DNA of 64,000 bases from Siphonodentalium dalli (lineage: Eukaryota; Mollusca; Scaphopoda; Gadilida; Siphonodentaliidae): NCBI GenBank assembly GCA_032622095.1, contig CP136061.1:67645127-67709126 (forward strand), in the 5' to 3' direction. This document shows positions 21,498 through 32,939 of the stretch, one piece after another. The translations under genes and the position numbers were made by a program. Positions within the stretch are counted from its first letter, which is position 1. Each line of letters opens with the position of its first letter. The notes beneath the pieces are model-generated. The model was not told the origin of the DNA. It made no database searches and worked only from the letters and a program-made list of their open reading frames with translations.

Positions 21498-23315
21498 GGC
21501 CGGATTCGTCATCTCATGTTTAAACCTCCGAGTTTAAACCTGGTTTAAACCTACATCGGCGGTCCAGCCAAACCGGGTCTAAGGGGGCGTTTTTGTCGTT
21601 CAGTTGCCAGCTAATTGACAACTCGATTCGGTGATATGATTATGCAATCAAACTACCCTCTTACCAATCGGACCAAAAGATAGTCCGATATAATTGTTAT
21701 TGACAAGTCATAAATTATCGTGACCGCGTGCACGCTCAATGGATTTATTCATTGAGAAACAAGTATCGCTCATTGACTATTAATCCGATCTCATTCTGTG
21801 TTTATATCAATTTAACAAAGGGCATATCTCTCAACACGAGTTTCACGCTCTGTTCATCACTTTGTTTGTGATAGATTTCTGCAAGATGTTTCACACGCGA
21901 AGACAAAATTCGGTGTACTTACATATATATCTGTATATATTAAAGGGTATAGGAGCTGTCTATATGTATGTCCGTTTGTCTGTTCGCAACTGTTCTCCAG
22001 TACCCCTGGATCGATTTAAATTAAATTAGGTGCGGTGATTAGTGTGGTATAACGGCGTTAGGGTTTTAAAAAATTTGATTTACAAATAAGAAAACTATAA
22101 TAATAAAACAAATGAAACAATTGTGTTAAATTGAGTAAGGAGTTGAATCTAAAAAGAAACAAAACTTAAAATTTAAATTAACATTTGTTTGTTTTAAATT
22201 TAATTAAAAAAAAAATTTAATTAAAATGTACAAATGATCAAAACGTGCACAAAGCGCCTCTGGCGCTGAATAAAGTCTCCATAATCGAGTCAATCCTGGA
22301 CCAAGAGGCCAGTCAAGTAAAGGCAATTTGCTTATGAGTGCACACCATAAGCGGCATCTAAACTGTTGGAAGTGGGCAACCATGCAGAGGGACAGCTTTT
22401 AATAAAGAAATATATTACATGCGTTGATTTTTGTTCAATGTCATAAATTTCCCGCCATGCAGAAAATCAAAAAGGTTCCCAGGTTTTGAACTGGTAGAAT
22501 ATTATGGGAATTTATGGGCGTAGCCAGAGTAGAGCTTTGTGGCATGATCTACATTAAAAAAAAGTTATCAAATTTGATTCATATAGCAATATAAGTTTAA
22601 GAATGCAAAATATGTGTATAGCATATCATGCAGTAGCATCGTTTTGGTGTCAAAATTAAAACGTTGAACCCTTCAAATGAATTCGTAGAAAACACCAGTA
22701 TTTGTTATTGCCACAAACCAAACAAAAAAACCACCAGATAGTTGTAAAAATCATATATTTCGGAACATGTCCATATCTGAGCAAAGCTCGCGTGCGAATG
22801 AATCAACTGTGACATGATAACACCCTTTGACTGATTATTGTTTGACAATTCTAAAGCGCGATGAAGAAAAGACGGATTAGTCATCTCATGTTTAGCCTCG
22901 ATAAAGCTGGTTTAGCTGGACCGCCGAGTTAGATGGTTTAGTTGCCGGTTTAAGCTTATAAAACGCAAAAACAATATTGAAATTGACAAAAACTTATCCC
23001 CATATGCTCTATATTTGTGACTGCTTCTCGCTGATAAATTTCCAATCAAAATATGACCGGTGTCGTAATTATTGATTTTCGCAATCAATAAAACGAGGCG
23101 GTCCGCATTAGGAAAGTACGTTTAATTATCTCGACGATACAGAGACACTACTGCTAAACCACTGGTCTGGCTGGATCAGGTATAAACCAGAGATGACGAA
23201 TGCGTCACTTAGACTTGCAGTCTCGGGTTTAAACCACGGATTTTGCTGACGTCCGGCGGTTTAAACCTAGAGGTTTACGTAGACCAGGTTTAAACCTGAG
23301 ATGTCGAATCCGGCC
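21498..23315. mobile_element. 1.8-kb element with GTTTAAACC-rich inverted ends
   Basis: The left end GGCCGGATTCGTCATCTCA (21498) and right end TGAGATGTCGAATCCGGCC (to 23315) are inverted. Both ends contain several GTTTAAACC/GGTTTAAAC strings over ~70-100 bp. A second, more decayed pair (AGTCATCTCATGTTTA at ~22878 and AAACCAGAGATGACGAATG at ~23186) marks an older related element nested at its right side. No transposase is visible. No clear target duplication was found. Confidence 0.75.
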
Positions 23316-23399
23316 ATGATGTTATAATGCCTCTTGAACATATTATGTCATGTACATAATTTACATACTGTCCATACGTTTAGTGTACGTCCCACCTTA

Positions 23400-23640
23400 G
23401 TTTGTGGGGGGGGTTTTTTGCGCTAGAACCATATGGTAATTTGCGCTCCAAAATTCGCCTAGTAATATTCGCTTTCGCCAGAAAGATGCATTGTTGTCAT
23501 ACAAAAAAATACAAATTTAAACACCATGTGTGGGTCGCAAACAAACAACAGCCATGCACACGACATGGAAAAGAATAGAGCGTTTCATGTTAGTTTATTC
23601 CTGATATGGTAGAAATAAAGGTAAAACAGGTGAAAAAAAA
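23400..23640 (-). mobile_element. MITE-like family A, copy 3 (partial)
   Basis: The reverse-oriented GCGCTAG, AATATTCGCTTTCGCC, AAACACCATGTGTGGGTCGC, CAACAGCCATGCACACGACA and TTCCTGATATGGTAGAAATAA blocks match the 3' two thirds of the family. The TTAAACGG end is missing. Confidence 0.65.
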
Positions 23641-24047
23641 ACAGTTTTTACCAATTGTGTCTGTCAATCCGGTCAGGTTCAAAACTGACACAAAATAAAA
23701 ATGGAATTTAACTCATAGTGTCAGTCGTTGAAAATATTCAGTTGTGAATATTTTCTCTGTTCAAAAGTTCAGATTGAATATTTTCACGCCACCTCACTCT
23801 GCACTAAACCTCACCAAACTTGTCTCTATCTCACCCACTACCACTCAAAACATCAGAAACATTTCCAGTTATGATGTGAATTCCACACAAAATTTGTATA
23901 ACAATGATTAAATCATATTTATATTTATTTATCTATAATGAACCTGACCGGTTTGACAGACAAAATTGGATACACCGTTTTTTCCACCTGTTAAGTATGT
24001 TTAAGAGAACCAGATTGCGAAGCTGGGGTTGGTGACAATGGGGCTTC

Positions 24048-25595
24048 TTAAACGGACATGGCTCATCCGAGCTTCCAAATTTTGTCTACGTAATTTGGAA
24101 GGAGGTATAAGCTAGGTTGACAATTAAAAGAAATATTGCGCACATAAGTGAAAAAATGCTTTTTATTTCTTTTTACTTTCCTCACAATAGCAGCAACATG
24201 TTTTCCACATATTATATAAATTGTCTGTTCTCGTCTAACACCATGCATAAACGTGTATATAAAGCCACATTTAGCCGTAAGAACGTGCCCTTGATGCAGA
24301 GTCATCACAAATTTCTGAAGAGATTTCATTGATTTCTGCACCATTCACGGTTTTGTGACTTTCTGTCAATAAATTCATGCAAAATTTATGTTAATTGCCC
24401 GTGAATAGCTATTAGATTGAGTATGACAGACTGCCTGGTCAATATGAGATCGAAAGGGGTAATATAGGGTCACAGCATGACAATCTGGTCAAGTAGGCGC
24501 TGAATTGGGGGCGTCCTTTTAGAGTACTAATTACTTTACTTTTTCCCTTTGGTATAACAAGGTCATACTAATACTTCAGACCAACATATACAATTATCAG
24601 TAACTAATTTATATTGGAGGATATAGTCCTAGAATTGTTCCGTTGAAACACATACTGAACCCAACAATGAATATCACACCAAGAAACTAGGAATTCACAA
24701 ATATTCCATTGAAGTTAGAAAAGAACATTTGAATTTGTTTGAAATTAACGGAACTTACACGTAATTATACTGGGTCTGATATGATCATTTTATGAAATAT
24801 GTTGTTTATATATGTATAGATGTCAAACGCAAGCATGTGCGACACAGATATGTACACATGTACTAGTAATAGATGTACATGTAATAGTATGTTTATGCTT
24901 TTACATGTCAATGTATTTACATGTGCAATTCCAATAATACATTTGATTTGATTTAATTAAAAGAGTTCTGAATTGAACTGTTGTCTCAGTTGGTAAGCTG
25001 TATAGTTATCTAGGTGGTCATAGGCTATCCTACGATGGTGATGTACACTTTTCAATCACCAAGTTTTCAATTGATAAATACCATACATGTATCTTCACCA
25101 TCAGGGGAATCTTTATTTTCAAGTTGACAAGAACACAAAGCAGTATTTCAACTAACAAATTGTTTACGGTTTGTCCAACATACAAAGTTGGTCACTGGCC
25201 GCCATTTTCGATTGCACCATTAATGAAGAATCACGCCATGCCAGAAATAAACAAATTCTCTGCTGTGGTTACAATGCCAACTCAAAAACAAAATCATATA
25301 AACGTGGCATGAAGAATATTGTCTATCATCATATGGGGAATAGACAAACACGGAACGCTCTTTCGTGTTCTCCGGAATCTCCGCCATGCACATGGCTGTT
25401 GTTTGTTTTGGGACTCAAACACCGTGTTCCAATTTGTATTTGTGGTGACTTCAATGCATCTTTCTGGGACATATACTGTCCGTAGAAACGTAGTTCAAGT
25501 ATTTATCGACCTACTTCGATACATAAACAAATTCAAAAGCGAATATTATTATGTGTATTTTGGAGGACAAACCGCAATGTGGCTTTAATGTAATC
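24048..25595 (+). mobile_element. MITE-like family A, copy 4, split by a 1.1-kb insertion
   Basis: 24048-24165 has the first third (TTAAACGGACATGGCTCATC, GTCTACGTAATTTGG, GCGCACATAAGTGAAA). 25350-25595 has the rest (GGAATAGACAAACACGG, ACATGGCTGTTGTTTG, CAAACACCGTGTTCC, TTTATCGACCTACTTCGATA, AACCGCAATGTGGCTTTAA). The two pieces join in order with little overlap, so the ~1.15 kb between them is a later insertion. That insertion is AT-rich with only short frames. I saw no target duplication. Confidence 0.65.
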
Positions 25596-28430
25596 CACTA
25601 TAGCCCATAAAAGAATATGATATTAAATTTGATTGAAATCAATTTAATCATACTGTTATTAAAATTCTATACTAGTAATTTTATACTTTTAACAAGTCTG
25701 GGGTAACTATGAATTCGTCATGTGAATGTGTACTGTTCATTTCACTGTGATTAACAATGTCAATGTTGGTTCGCTGTTTTGTACATTGTGATAACTTTTG
25801 TTGCGCTGCAAAGTTCTGTCTTCATTGTGTCAGTCTGGGCAGAGAATTGTTGACTTTTAACTCAACTAGTCACAATATTAACAACGCATTGTGATCGTTT
25901 GTTTCACAATTATGCATAATCTGTGTTCAATCATGCAGCCTCGTGGGAATTCAAAGAATTTCAGAATTTCACACTCATGCCATGACTGTGACTGATGGGG
26001 CACAGGCTCACACTCGCAGTCGTAAGGATATCGATTCCAATCCGATTTGCAACGCAATCAGTTCAAATTCATATTACAGTTTATTCTTGATTAAGTTGTT
26101 CCCATTACATTTTACCGCGATTATCTAAATATCTAATTTGAACAAAACATTTCGTAATTCGCGGATATAATCACTTTCCAAGGTGATGGAACGCTCGGTG
26201 AATCGTGACTACTAACTAGTTTCATATTTCAGATCATTGTATTTCCTGTTGAATGTCCGCAAAAGCGTACAAATGACCGTTCTTAGTTGTCCGGTATCAA
26301 CTGCTGCCAACCGTCTAGAAACTTCGCGTTTCCGCTGATTGGCATCAGGGCCGATCATGGCTTATTCATAATAAAATTAATTGCTATGAGGAGCATATAC
26401 CAATCTAAAACCGTTGCATGTCACCTTTACCGACCCACGATATATCTTCGTAGGAGGACACTAAATGAAACGTGAACGTGAATGGATTGTCTTACTAACC
26501 TGGAACACACTGACATATCTGACCCAAGATATACAAAAAGTAACTTCGATGTCAAATCCTCCTCAAATTACAAACTATAAATGCTGCTACCAAACCGCTT
26601 TCTTAATAGACAATTTGCTCAAATTACAGCAGTCGCCACAAATTACAGCAGTCGCCACTTTACAGCTGGAATATGCTACCACACAATGAACGCTATTAGT
26701 TTTCAGTATCTTTGTGTTCGAAAATATCTTACAATTACCACCCATGTGCTAAATATCAGGTGATCGTCGTTTAAAGATGTTATCCAAACGTTGAGCATTC
26801 ACGCAATGTTGCTATCTGTGGTTTTGTGTGCAGCATCTATGTGTTACATTAGGGAGAAGGGATAAACGCTTGATGCGTTTGTAGAAAACATAGCGTATAA
26901 TTATGTGGTCTTGTGAAAACAACCAAATATAATGTCCAGGGATAATCTGTCTCTGTCACAGAGTATGTAGGCAATTTTGGTCAAGTTTGGAATTTATCGA
27001 CGTTAGTCTATGATATTCCTAAGTGTGTTTTGATAAAAAAAAATCATAGTATACCACCATGCATTCTTGTGATAAAAGCGAAATATTCGTGTCATCACTA
27101 AATCGGATGCAACTATGACTTCTATTTTCAGACACGGACAATAGGATCTATGCATTTGACCCCGTACTATATAAATATATCTCATACTGTTCTATATATC
27201 AGTGCTTTTTGGTAAGGTTGGATGTTGTAGATATCAAAATAAATTATGAACGGTCAGTGGTGAGACTGTTCTGAGTACATATATTTCTGCTTCTAGAAAA
27301 GGTTGCAGAATCAACATATCCCTACTAAATCCCATCTAACTGTTTAATTACACAAATATCACGCGATTCAAGATAAACAGTACATACAACTGCGTTAATT
27401 CCCCCCCTTTTTATGGCGCCCAAAACTCCAGATTTAACCGTTTAATGAGACACGTGGTTTTGCTTGCTTTCTCGTGAGATACATTAGAGAAAATTCGTAC
27501 ATCTGTGATCAAAAGTTTCTCTTATACTCTGCAATCATTCTTCCTCGCATAATTCGAGCGTCTGTTCACTCTTATAAGACTAGCATGCAAATTTCATTCG
27601 ATTTTGTCCATTTTGCAACAGACATTCTATAGATATGGTTAACAATTAAACATCGTTTGTGTTTATGTAAATTTATTTCGAATTTTGCATAAACTGCACA
27701 AACAGCCATTTTGGACACCATCTTGGATCCTGAATGTTCCCATGAGCGGGTTTTGGATTTGTTGTTCCTGGTGTTTTTCCGCGTCAAATGGCACTAAATC
27801 GGCTTGTATCCAATTTCCTCTGGGTTCAACTCTCCCAAGGCCACACTAATGGGAGTGGGTGGAGTGTCAATCATACGACATACCTGAATCACAGTCATTA
27901 CAGTTGTCTCTAACTATAGTGTTGTCCATGTCAATAATGTCATGCCGTATTAGCACGCATCACTCAGTCCTTAACGGGTACTCTGTGAACACTTCACGTC
28001 TCTGATTGCCAATACACAACAGCCATAGCGATGTTAACGGTTTAGATGATTGCAAAACCAACCATAAGTGTCGATAACAACAGAACTCGAGAGCCATCAA
28101 TGGCAAACATAGAGCCACCCTTCGCGGTGCGTATCAAATACAAATGGTCGCACTGACACATTCATTATTCGCTAGTTGACAGTAAAAGTTGTTTATATTG
28201 GCTGATTATATTGATTTATTGGCTTTTAACGTCGTTTCAGCAACAAAGACTAGAAACATGTTGTCAAAAACTATCGCTGCATAATATAAAGCCAGGACAA
28301 AAATAAAGGTGGAATACATTAATAGTTATAAATAATAAAATTCAATTTACCAAAGCTTCATACTGAAATAAGTAAAGTAATCATTAATGTCGGATTTTGC
28401 ATTGTTAATATATTTGTAATAGTTTATTAT
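25596..28430. other. AT-rich non-coding stretch
   Basis: No convincing gene. Minor items: a 21-bp direct duplication (CAAATTACAGCAGTCGCCA twice, 26616-26660), and 27655-27800, which shares GGACACCATCTTGGATCCTG and the following ~60 bp with 45170-45300 (reading GGACGCCATCTTGGATCCTG there), a dispersed repeat. Confidence 0.45.
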
Positions 28431-29850
28431 CTGGTGGGAGGTTTTATCAATGCGTCAAGTTGACACAGACGGCCAACCGGCAGCTTCAATCCACAAATAT
28501 TGTTTGGTGCCTTTCAAAGTTAAACGGACATGGCTCATTCGATCTTCAGTTTTTGTCTACGTAATTTGGAAAGAGGTATAATCTAAGATCACAAATACAC
28601 GAAATATTGATATACCGGTTTCATGCTCTGAAAAATAAGTGCCACGGTTTCCAGATGTTTTCGCACATAAGTGAAACAAACGCTATTTAATTCTACCAAA
28701 TCAGGAATAGACTAACACGGATGCTCTTTTCTGTTTCATGCCGTACATATGGCTGTTGTTTGTTTGGGACCCAAACACCGTGTTCAAAGTTGTATTTGTT
28801 ATTACTTCAATGCGTCAAATATGATGCCGCAGAAAGGTAGTTTAAATATTTATCGACCTATTTCGATATCGGGAAAAATTCAAACGCGAATATTATTAGG
28901 TGTATTTCGTAGCGCAAACCGCCACGTGTCTTTAATCGTTTCTCTTCAAGCATCATATTAAACTTTCCAAACTCAAATACCAATCCTTGTTTCTGAGAGT
29001 CAAAATGTTGATATATTTTGGCGATTGTTTTTGGACCAACGGGCTCATCGTATATGGGTTTCAACTTGATTAAATGTACATGTGGATTGTTTGGAGCAAC
29101 TGTCTCATCTTTAGTAGATGTGTCCATGGCCTGCGCTACATGCTCTGGAACAGAAGCAATATCGGTCTCTTGCATTTGTGTTGTTAGTGACAAACTCACT
29201 ACATAGTTTTGACGCTGTCTGGGTGCTGGCAGCAACGCATTTCCCAGTCTCTTTGAATAGCCGAAGAAATTCCTATATCACATGTATCTCTAGAAGTGTC
29301 CATAATATCTCATTTCTTCGACGACGCGGCATTCCCAACATGACGTAATAAACCGTTTCCAAATATGAAGTGCATTCCTGGCGTAGTAAATGTTTGTGAG
29401 AGCCGTAGTATTTAGAATTAGTTATAAATACAACTAGATGCGAAATAATAATCAGTAATGAATATCGTTGACTGATAAAAAAAAACCTGGAAGATGATGT
29501 CTCCTATATTGCAATGAGTGAAATTAATTATATATATCTCGCCTGTATTCAACTTTCTAACAATAGTGAGTTTGATAATGCGTGGGAAAATTGTCACGTC
29601 ATTGACCTCTGATCTCTGACGTATTCTGCTATACCATAAACCAAAGAAATCGCGCGCAGTCTGCGCCACTCTCCAGTGAAATAGAGGCAACCCCTTCGTT
29701 CCAGAACCTAAATGTAATAGAGAGTACCAGAGACGTACACCCGATATATGATTTCCGTCTGCTTTCAAAGAGAGTGCGCATTTCCCTGAGGACACAGCCG
29801 TAGAAAATGTTCCATGTCCAGGTGACGGTTGATGTCCAGCAATTTTCTGA
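28430..29850 (-). pseudogene. LINE ORF1 fragment (3' half), twice interrupted
   Basis: 28430-28520 has the tail block (ATGCGTCAAGTTGA; CTTCAATCCACAAATATTGT). ORF1 sequence resumes at ~28960 after a nested family A copy (28521-28945). The 125-codon minus frame 29235-28858 carries the C-terminal ORF1 region (EHVAQAMDTSTKDETVAPNN) and runs into the nested element, so its last ~30 residues are foreign. A second break follows: 29240-29815 is unrelated sequence, then GATGTCCAGCAATTTTCTGA at 29830 rejoins the family (compare 30632-30650). The family is the same as 16570-18500. Confidence 0.65.
28521..28945 (+). mobile_element. MITE-like family A, copy 6, nested in a LINE
   Basis: The most complete copy: it begins TTAAACGGACATGGCTCATTC and ends near CCGCCACGTGTCTTTAA. 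The order of blocks defines the family. The flanking LINE sequence continues on both sides, as comparison with 16755-16830 shows. The ends (TTAAACGGACATG against TTAAAGACACGTG on the other strand) are short imperfect inverted repeats starting with TTAA. Confidence 0.75.
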
Positions 29851-30179
29851 ACGTCTGGATATGAGAGTTGTTTCTCAGCTTTGCTGTATAATTTATTGAA
29901 GTTTAACTTCGTTTCAACCGCTATGCCATACCACGGATAATAACAGACACAAGTAGTCAGCTGTGTGTATATATAGCAGACTGTGAATGAGACTTAACAA
30001 TGAGCTATACACAAATAGAAGCACGTACATAGTCAAGAACTGACTATTGTACAGTCATAATCTAAACACATACAATTAGTATCAACATGCAAGTGGAAAA
30101 ACATTCCATAACACTGGAAGTCAGTTTACCAAGGTTTCACGTCGAAAATGTAAAGTAGTTGTAAATATCTTATTTGGCA
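29851..30179. other. Non-coding stretch
   Basis: Sequence between two LINE ORF1 copies. No gene or repeat recognised. Confidence 0.35.
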
Positions 30180-32165
30180 TCCACATGATATGTATAATAT
30201 TTTAGTAATCTGGCGTGAACATTAACCAATGCATCAAGTTGATCTTCAGGTGAGTGCCAACGAATGTTATCTCCCATCCACAACAAGCAGCTTCAAGTCA
30301 CAAAACTGTTTTGTGTCTTTCAAACACATAATTTTATCTTCGAGCAAAGTGCTGAACTTTTCTGACTCGTATATCAGCCTATGTTTCTGATATTTTGTTA
30401 ATTACTTTTGGTGCAACAGGCTGTACATGAGTAGATTGTTTTGAAGCAACTTCCTCAACTCGAGTAGATGTGTCCATGGCCTGTGCTACATGTTCTTGGA
30501 CAGCAGCAATATCGGGTTGTTTCACTTGAGTTGCTAGTGATATACTCTATACAGTTTTCGGACTCTCCGCCTGAATTCTGACATCAACACATTTCCTTGC
30601 GGACACCGAGATGTCAAGCTTGCGGTCGATGTCCAGCAATTATCTGAGCACCTGTTTTTTATACGCCCTTTTGAAAAAAAGGCCGTATTATAGTATTGGT
30701 CTGTCCGTCCGGGCGTCCGGGCGTCCGGGCGTCCGGGCGTCCGTCCGTTAACCTGTTGTCCGGATGATAACTTTAGTTAGAGTGAACCAAAATTAGTAAA
30801 ATTTGGTATGTGGGTTTATTAGCCGAAAAGTAAGTTCAAGTTCGAATTTGGGTTCCGCCCGCCAATGTTCACCGGAGTTATGCCCCTTATTTAACGTTTT
30901 TTGACTTAGAAAATCCTTGAAATTTGTTGTCCGGATGATAACTTTAGTATAGTTTATCGGAATGAATCCAAATTTGGAATATTACTTTCTCCCACCAGAG
31001 TTATGCCCCTTTTTCGACTCAGAAAATTCTGTTTTTCTTATGTTTTTTGGTTTCCGGATGATAACTCGATTTTGGAATGTTTATACGCAAAACCCGTTTT
31101 TATTGTGGATTACATATATCAAAATACAGCTCAAGTCCGAATTTCGTTTTAATCCGATAATTTTTGCGAGAGTTATGGCCCCTTTTTTGACGTAATTTGA
31201 CTTAGAAAATCCCTGAAATTTGTTGTCCGGATGATAACTTTAGTTAGAGTGAACCGATTTCAATCAAATTTGGTATGTGGGTTTATTAGGAGAAAAGACA
31301 GCTCAAGTTCGAATTTGGGTTCCGTCCGCCAATTTTCACCGGAGTTATGCCCCTTATTTGACATAATTTGACTTAGAAAATTCCTGAAATTTGTTGTCCG
31401 GATGATAACTTTACTAGAGCTTATCGGATTCAATGATAATTTGGTATATTACTTTCTCCCACCAAAACACAGGTCAAGTTCAAATTTGAGTTCCGTCCGC
31501 CAATTTTTACCAGAGTTATGCCCTTTTTTTACGAATTTTGAATTCAGATTACCAAATGTGATAGAACGATCCATTGTTGAGTGTGCACCGAAATAGTTGA
31601 ACAGTTGTCTGGTTGTAAGCAGTTTGAGTTCGTGGACGGGTGCCTAAAACACAATCCATGCAGTACCATCTCCGTTATCACTGCGATCAGCGGAGCTATG
31701 AGATATAAATCTGCCTGGAGATTGGGCATAGCACCGTGCACATATGATGTATTTCTTCTTGCAATTCGCTTGAGGGTGGTATAAATGTAATCACAGGATG
31801 ATTAATGTATCCAACCTTCAATGGTGGGTGTTGACTGTTGATACCGTTTGAAGGTCAGAACATGGCTATTGAATAGTACTTTCTTCTTACCACCTATTTT
31901 TTCACGACATTTGATGCACATTTCGGACTCCCTTTGGAGTCAGGGAGTCAGCTCAGCCTATGTATCATAATCAAACGATTCAGATATATCGAGGGTTCTC
32001 AACACAGCCCTGTCGTTATTCAAGGACTTGATAATGTGAATTAATCAGAACCGTTGTATCTGCAAGAAATTTAATTGAAGATTAGCGTTAGATATAATTG
32101 TCATTGAACAGTCAATCAGGAGAGAGCCATTTACTTGTCTTGACATATTCATTCCAAATAATTCA
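30180..32165 (-). pseudogene. LINE ORF1 copy split by a tandem-repeat insertion
   Basis: 30180-30660 matches the ORF1 3' half and tail (ATGCATCAAGTTGA, GTAGATGTGTCCATGGCCTG, GATGTCCAGCAATTATCTGA). 31550-32165 matches the 5' half (AACGATCCATTG, then the region equivalent to 17163-17860, ending CAGTCAATCAGGAGAGAGCC at ~32108). Both are diverged and full of stops. The 890 bp between them (30661-31549) is a foreign tandem-repeat insertion. Confidence 0.6.
30661..31549 (+). repeat. Tandem ~225-bp repeats headed by a (GGGCGTCC)n tract
   Basis: Starts with an inverted-repeat head (TACGCCCTTTTG / AAAAGGCCGTA, 30662-30694). A (CCGGGCGT)n tract follows at 30708-30746, then about four units with TTGTTGTCCGGATGATAACTT, TTTGGTATGTGGGTTTATTA, AAGTTCGAATTTGGGTTCCG and GAGTTATGCCCC. 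One unit (~31020-31200) is shortened. I have seen similar GTTATGCCCC-type repeats in mollusc genomes (recollection, unverified). It is non-coding. Confidence 0.85.
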
Positions 32166-32644
32166 ATATGTAAAATATAAACTATGGTGTATGGGTATTA
32201 GTTGCGTGGAGGGATCCGACATCAAGCACACAGCTTATGAGGGTCGTTTCCTGTCGCGTGTGTATAAGCCCACAATGTGAGGGTGCTTACATACTATTAA
32301 GTTACGATGTTCACGATAAGTATAGAAGGTCGTTGTTGGTAATACTATAAATGTATATATGTTACTCAGCTACTGAAATTGTGGGCTGGATCGATAGATA
32401 TATAAAAATGTTTTTTTCATGAATAATAGAAAGAAATGAATTGAAAGTAAATTTAGTGTAGTGGATACGCAGTAGAGCAATATAGAAACGAGTGGGCGGT
32501 GCCATATCAAAAGTTTGGTGAGTCTGATATGCAGTAAAGGAAGGAGAGATGGGGAATGTAAATGATAAGCTATTGTTTTGAATTATACACTGATTGTGTG
32601 TTCTGGCCTAGCATATTTGCATCCGAGACGACACCATGTGTTAC

Positions 32645-32866
32645 GCCGAGTTATGTAGTAACTGACGAGTGTTGTGGTAGCTCACGAGTTATGTAGTAAC
32701 AATCGACGAGTTTTGTGGTAGCTCACGAGTTTTGTAGTAAAATCGACGAGTTATGTAGTAATTTCAGGTTACGAGTTTTGTAGTAAAATATCGACGAGTT
32801 TTGTAGTAAAAAACAAGCTAACGAGTTTTGTAGTAATACTCGTCGAGTTTTGTAGCAACAATATTT
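32645..32866 (+). repeat. Outer 18-bp array, left arm
   Basis: About twelve units of the type ACGAGTTTTGTAGTAA plus a short linker (variants ACGAGTTATGTAGTAA and ACGAGTTTTGTGGTAGCTC). It is mirrored almost exactly at 49676-49895. Confidence 0.95.
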
Positions 32867-32939
32867 AGTCAGTTTCAAAGGGCGGGTTTGGACTTAATAA
32901 AATCGTATATAGTAAATGCAATGTTTTTTGTGTAATTGT

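Noticed and set aside
29418-29795. 125-codon minus-strand frame
   Set aside because: It lies in a segment inserted into a LINE copy; no recognisable protein and no splice or start context.
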